Shown one piece after another: positions 34,191 through 36,825 of a stretch of DNA of 36,825 nucleotides. The stretch spans positions 1-36,825 of the forward strand of contig JAEDOA010000005.1 in assembly GCA_016302195.1 (NCBI GenBank). Reading direction: 5' to 3'. Within the stretch, counting starts at the first letter, position 1. Each line of letters begins with the position of its first letter. Made by a program: the position numbers and the translations under genes. Source of the stretch: Erysipelotrichaceae bacterium (GTDB taxonomy: Bacteria > Bacillota_I > Bacilli_A > Erysipelotrichales > Erysipelotrichaceae). The notes below the pieces were generated by a model, which had not been told where the DNA came from, searched no databases, and saw nothing but the letters and a program-made list of their open reading frames with translations.

Positions 34191-34832
34191 TTACTTTATA
34201 TCATCAATGGTTGTAATCTTTTCGTTATAGCCAATTGCTTTTATACATTTGATTTTGGTATCGCTGTATTTTTCAATAATTGAAGCATCATCTGTCGCTT
34301 TAAAATCATCCTTAATTGCCTTTTTATAACAATTGAACAATTCTTCTGTTTTAAATCCTTGAGGTGTCATTGCTCTTTTGACTGTGTTTCTATCAATCGT
34401 CTTAACAATAAAACCATCTTCGACTTTTTTTACTGTATCTGTCTCATCTTTCACTAATATCGCTGCCTGATATTCAAACATCGCTCTTTTGATATTCTCC
34501 AAGTCCTGCTTACCTAGATAGCATCTGGCGCCATCATGAACTAAAACATATTCATTAAATACGGCCATTAATCCATTAAATACACTTTCACTTCTACTTT
34601 CTCCACCTGCGCAATATGACTCTTTTCCGCTTGCTCGATTAGTGGCTAAGTATTGAATTGTTTCACTATTTGTTACTATCACTATTTGGTTACAATCTTC
34701 ATCCTGCCTAAACATCTTTAATGCTTCATCAATTACTAAAGAACCATTAGACAAAGGATAAAGCAGTTTATTAATATCTTTGTTAAAACGCTGGGATTTT
34801 CCAGCTGCAACAACAACAGCACTATAGTTCAT
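34191..34832 (-). CDS. ispD: 2-C-methyl-D-erythritol 4-phosphate cytidylyltransferase-like protein
   Basis: Predicted CTP:MEP cytidylyltransferase of the non-mevalonate isoprenoid pathway, 213 aa. The nucleotide-binding N-terminus is VVVAAGKSQRF (consensus VxxAAGxGxRx). GGESRSESVFNGL and VLVHDGAR are conserved. The C-terminal NTVKRAMTPQGFKTEELF and the DDASIIEKYSD to NEKITTIDDI segments fit the family. It is slightly short. The same fold includes TarI and other cytidylyltransferases, but the TPQ-F and DDAS motifs favour IspD. No other isoprenoid gene is nearby. GAGGTAA precedes the ATG. Confidence 0.82.
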   Translation of the reverse strand: MNYSAVVVAAGKSQRFNKDINKLLYPLSNGSLVIDEALKMFRQDEDCNQIVIVTNSETIQYLATNRASGKESYCAGGESRSESVFNGLMAVFNEYVLVHDGARCYLGKQDLENIKRAMFEYQAAILVKDETDTVKKVEDGFIVKTIDRNTVKRAMTPQGFKTEELFNCYKKAIKDDFKATDDASIIEKYSDTKIKCIKAIGYNEKITTIDDIK

Positions 34833-34853
34833 AAATTACCTCAATACCCTAAT

Positions 34854-34862
34854 ATTTTAGCA
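34854..34862 (-). promoter_or_regulatory. extended -10 promoter of ispD-pepP
   Basis: Minus-strand TGCTAAAAT, an extended -10 (TAAAAT at 34854-34859), 21 bases before the ispD start; the -35 is poor (TTGTAG at 19-base spacing). Confidence 0.45.
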
Positions 34863-34894
34863 CAATAGTTTACATTATCTACAAACGAATATTA

Positions 34895-34923
34895 TTGAAC
34901 AAGCATTGATTATTTGCTAGAAT
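34895..34923 (+). promoter_or_regulatory. promoter of the unknown-nfeD-band 7 operon
   Basis: TTGAAC (34895-34900), 17-base spacer ending TTTGC, TAGAAT (34918-34923). The start site would fall right before AAGGAG (34931-34936), so the leader is almost nothing but the ribosome binding site. Confidence 0.75.
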
Positions 34924-34945
34924 AAAGCATAAGGAGATGATGGTT

Positions 34946-35311
34946 TTGTTTGACTGGACTAACGAAAATAATGATGATTTATTGCTTTCATTCAGCAAAG
35001 ATGAGATTCTTTTAAATGAAAAGGCCAGCAAGTATTTCTTCAATTATAAATGGGCAATGATTTTAATCGACGATCACAATCAGAGATTCGCCATTAGTCC
35101 TATTAGTAAGAATCAAAAAGATCTAAATTTGTTTTCTAATCGACAAAAATATAAACTTTTTCTTTCAAAAAACAAAATCAAAATAAAAGATTCCAAATTA
35201 ATTGAGCAATTACAGCATGATTTAAATATCGTATTAAATGAAAATTACAGTTCTGTTTTCAATGAAATGGATAATATGTTAATCATCGACTTGAAAAGAA
35301 AGGAGGATTAG
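34946..35311 (+). CDS. protein of unknown function upstream of nfeD
   Basis: A small, soluble-looking, Lys/Asn/Asp-rich protein of about 121 aa, beginning FDWTNENNDDLLLSF; KWAMILIDDHNQRFAISPIS is the most structured-looking part. No signal, membrane segment or recognised motif. The start is uncertain: AAGGAG is directly next to ATG 34937, 3 bases from ATG 34940 and 9 bases from TTG 34946. I prefer the TTG for spacing; the frame is the same. It ends two bases before nfeD and shares its promoter, so it may work with the NfeD/band-7 pair. Confidence 0.72.
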   Translation: MFDWTNENNDDLLLSFSKDEILLNEKASKYFFNYKWAMILIDDHNQRFAISPISKNQKDLNLFSNRQKYKLFLSKNKIKIKDSKLIEQLQHDLNIVLNENYSSVFNEMDNMLIIDLKRKED

Positions 35312-35313
35312 CT

Positions 35314-35739
35314 GTGACATTGTTGTGGATTATTGTTGCCGTTGGAAGCATTATAATCGAACTGGTAACACTGGGAAATCTTATTTGTATCTGGTTTTCA
35401 TTAGGAGCTTTATTCTCTTTGGTATTATCACTACTTAAAGTTGGTGAAATTATTCAATATGTTGCCTTCTTTATAGTATCAATTGTAGCTATGTTGATTA
35501 TTAGACCTCTAGCAAATAAATACTTACGTGGTAATACAGTACCAACAAATTCTGACCGACTTATCGGCCAAAAAGCTCAGCTGTTAGAACCAATAAATTT
35601 AAACAGCTGGGGCAAAGTTTCAATATCAGGAGTTGATTGGAGCTGTGTTAGCGAAGATAACTCACCGATTGAAAAGGATGCTATCGTGAAAATTGTCGCC
35701 ATTGATGGCGCAAAATTAATAGTCAAAAAGATTGATTAA
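35314..35739 (+). CDS. NfeD-family membrane protein
   Basis: Short NfeD protein of 141 aa: two to three hydrophobic segments at 3-75 (LLWIIVAVGSIIIELVTLG, IWFSLGALFSLVLSLL, YVAFFIVSIVAMLIIRPLA) and a C-terminal OB-like domain (about 80-141) with GQKAQLLEPINLNSWGKVSISGVDW. NfeD proteins are partners of stomatin-like band 7 proteins in membrane-domain organisation. The GTG start has AAGGAGG 7 bases upstream. It is followed after 17 bases by the band 7 gene. Confidence 0.9.
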   Translation: MTLLWIIVAVGSIIIELVTLGNLICIWFSLGALFSLVLSLLKVGEIIQYVAFFIVSIVAMLIIRPLANKYLRGNTVPTNSDRLIGQKAQLLEPINLNSWGKVSISGVDWSCVSEDNSPIEKDAIVKIVAIDGAKLIVKKID

Positions 35740-35756
35740 TTATAGAAAGGAAAAAT

Positions 35757-36680
35757 ATGGAAAAAATTATTATTTTTTTGGCAGTACTAATTATTGTTGC
35801 TGCTATACTAATTTATACAATTAGAATTGTTCCTCAAGCAGAAGCTTATGTAGTTGAAAGACTTGGAGCATATCATCAAACCTGGAATACTGGTGTTCAC
35901 TTCGTATTGCCATTTGTTGATAGAGTAGCCAATAGAGTTACACTAAAGGAAATTGTAAAGGACTTTGACCCTCAACCAGTTATCACTAAGGATAACGTTA
36001 CAATGCAAATTGATACAGTAGTTTATTTCCAGATTACTGATCCAAAGCTATATACATATGGTGTTGTTGGCCCTATTACTGCAATCGAAAATTTAACAGC
36101 TACAACATTAAGAAATATCATCGGAGATTTGGAACTGGATGAAACATTAACAAGTAGAGATATTATCAATACACAAATGCGTTCCATCCTTGATGAAGCA
36201 ACAGATCCATGGGGAATTAAAGTAAGACGTGTAGAAGTTAAAAACATCCTTCCTCCAAGAGATATCCAAGAGGCTATGGAGAAACAAATGCGTGCTGAAC
36301 GTGAAAGACGTGAATCTATTTTAAAGGCTGAAGGTGACAAACGCTCAGCAATTCTTGTTGCAGAAGGTGAAAAAGAATCTGCAGTTTTGAGAGCTCAAGC
36401 TGAAAAAGAGTCTGCACTATTGAGAGCTGAGGCTAAAAAGGAAGCAACAATTAAAGAAGCAGAAGGTAAAGCAGAAGCATTGGTAAAGGTTTACGAAGCT
36501 CAAGCTAAAGGAATTGAATTGATTAAGAATTCAAATCCAACAAAAGAATACTTATCATTAAAGAGCTTGGAAACCTATGAAAAGATTGCTGATGGTCAGG
36601 CAACTAAGATAGTTGTACCAAGTGAATTACAAAGCGTAGCAACATTGTTAACCAACGCAAAAGAAATCGTTAAAGATTAA
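35757..36680 (+). CDS. SPFH/band 7 (stomatin/QmcA-like) membrane protein
   Basis: Stomatin/prohibitin-family protein, 307 aa. An N-terminal membrane helix (about 4-23), then the SPFH domain: VPQAEAYVVERLGAYHQTW, HFVLPFVDRVANRV, QPVITKDNVTMQIDTVVYFQI. The C-terminal half is a long charged coiled coil of Ala/Glu/Lys/Arg repeats (about 175-250). It ends TNAKEIVKD. Such proteins form oligomeric rings in lipid microdomains and often pair with NfeD, as here. GAAAGGA precedes the ATG. Confidence 0.93.
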   Translation: MEKIIIFLAVLIIVAAILIYTIRIVPQAEAYVVERLGAYHQTWNTGVHFVLPFVDRVANRVTLKEIVKDFDPQPVITKDNVTMQIDTVVYFQITDPKLYTYGVVGPITAIENLTATTLRNIIGDLELDETLTSRDIINTQMRSILDEATDPWGIKVRRVEVKNILPPRDIQEAMEKQMRAERERRESILKAEGDKRSAILVAEGEKESAVLRAQAEKESALLRAEAKKEATIKEAEGKAEALVKVYEAQAKGIELIKNSNPTKEYLSLKSLETYEKIADGQATKIVVPSELQSVATLLTNAKEIVKD

Positions 36681-36693
36681 TCAAAACAATTAG

Positions 36694-36722
36694 AAGTGTA
36701 GCATTAAAGTGTTACACTTTTT
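36694..36722 (+). terminator. terminator after the band 7 gene
   Basis: AAGTGTAGC (36694-36702) pairs with GTTACACTT (36711-36719), one G-U, loop of 8, followed by U. Confidence 0.85.
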
Positions 36723-36766
36723 GTTTGCCCGCTATTGTGAATTTGTGAACAAGTTCGATTTTTTCG

Positions 36767-36813
36767 CAATCACAGCATTTGTGATTGATATCACTTTCAC
36801 ATAATAGTATAAT
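36767..36813 (+). promoter_or_regulatory. promoter with overlapping inverted repeats for a gene beyond the window
   Basis: TTGATA (36785-36790), 17-base spacer, TATAAT (36808-36813). CAATCACA (36767-36774) and TGTGATTG (36780-36787) form a perfect inverted repeat with 5-base spacer; a second one, GTGAT-TGAT-ATCAC (36781-36794), covers the -35. TTGTGA also occurs at 36735 and 36743. The promoter is well formed; operator function is inferred. No gene is visible in 36723-36825. Confidence 0.6.
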
Positions 36814-36825
36814 TTTATTGTTTGT

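Noticed and set aside
1..36825. CRISPR arrays, T-box or metabolite riboswitches, prophage or toxin-antitoxin genes.
   Set aside because: No regularly spaced repeats, no recognisable riboswitch core and no such genes were found beyond the leaders listed.

Overview
The window is a chromosome segment of a low-GC Firmicute using the standard code (TGA is a stop, TGG is Trp). Gene order and protein details point to Erysipelotrichia or a nearby lineage between Bacilli and Mollicutes: Bacilli-like operons (rplKAJL-rsmC-rpoBC; yybS-gdpP-rplI-dnaB; rpsF-ssb-rpsR), an RpoB with Asn at the E. coli His526 position, and a 96-residue protein that resembles a small family I associate with mycoplasmas. The assignment rests on recognition, not a tree.

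Layout. 1-11201 is the minus-strand ribosomal protein/RNA polymerase cluster: rplK, rplA, rplJ, rplL, rsmC, rpoB, rpoC. It carries two recognisable autoregulatory leaders: an L1-binding mimic of 23S rRNA before rplK and an L10 leader before rplJ. secE and nusG are not upstream. 11202-14362 holds a possible short terminated RNA, an RluA-type pseudouridine synthase, ptsI and the 96-residue protein. 14527-14882 is a tRNA operon (Ser-GCT, Asp-GTC, Gly-GCC) with its own promoter and terminator. 14920-16839 is a two-gene operon (patatin-like protein, Gfo/Idh/MocA oxidoreductase). 16852-17597 is a decayed, internally deleted IS3-family element inserted in the former shared terminator region of two convergent genes. 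17599-24287 holds a Sel1-repeat protein, the operon mnmG-nucleoside hydrolase-threonine aldolase, and a lipoprotein gene. 24358-31349 is the operon DUF2232-gdpP-rplI-dnaB-M23 peptidase-walJ-like, linking c-di-AMP turnover, replication and envelope functions. 31424-36680 contains a small gene that may be leaderless, rpsF-ssb-rpsR, pepP, ispD, and a plus-strand operon of an unknown 124-residue protein, NfeD and a band-7 protein. The right edge has a strong promoter with overlapping inverted repeats for a gene outside the window.

Most of the window is core housekeeping DNA. I do not see a new multi-gene defence, secretion or biosynthetic system. The most notable observations are within familiar genes: a four-residue deletion in the proline-rich loop of L11, a rifamycin-resistance-type residue and a probable extra block in RpoB, a patatin with an altered nucleophile elbow, and an M23 peptidase with a zinc-ligand His changed to Asp. 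Others are regulatory: ribosomal protein leaders, the candidate short RNA at 11252-11307, a terminator/promoter overlap before mnmG, and the repeat cluster at the right edge. Promoters and terminators are read by eye.
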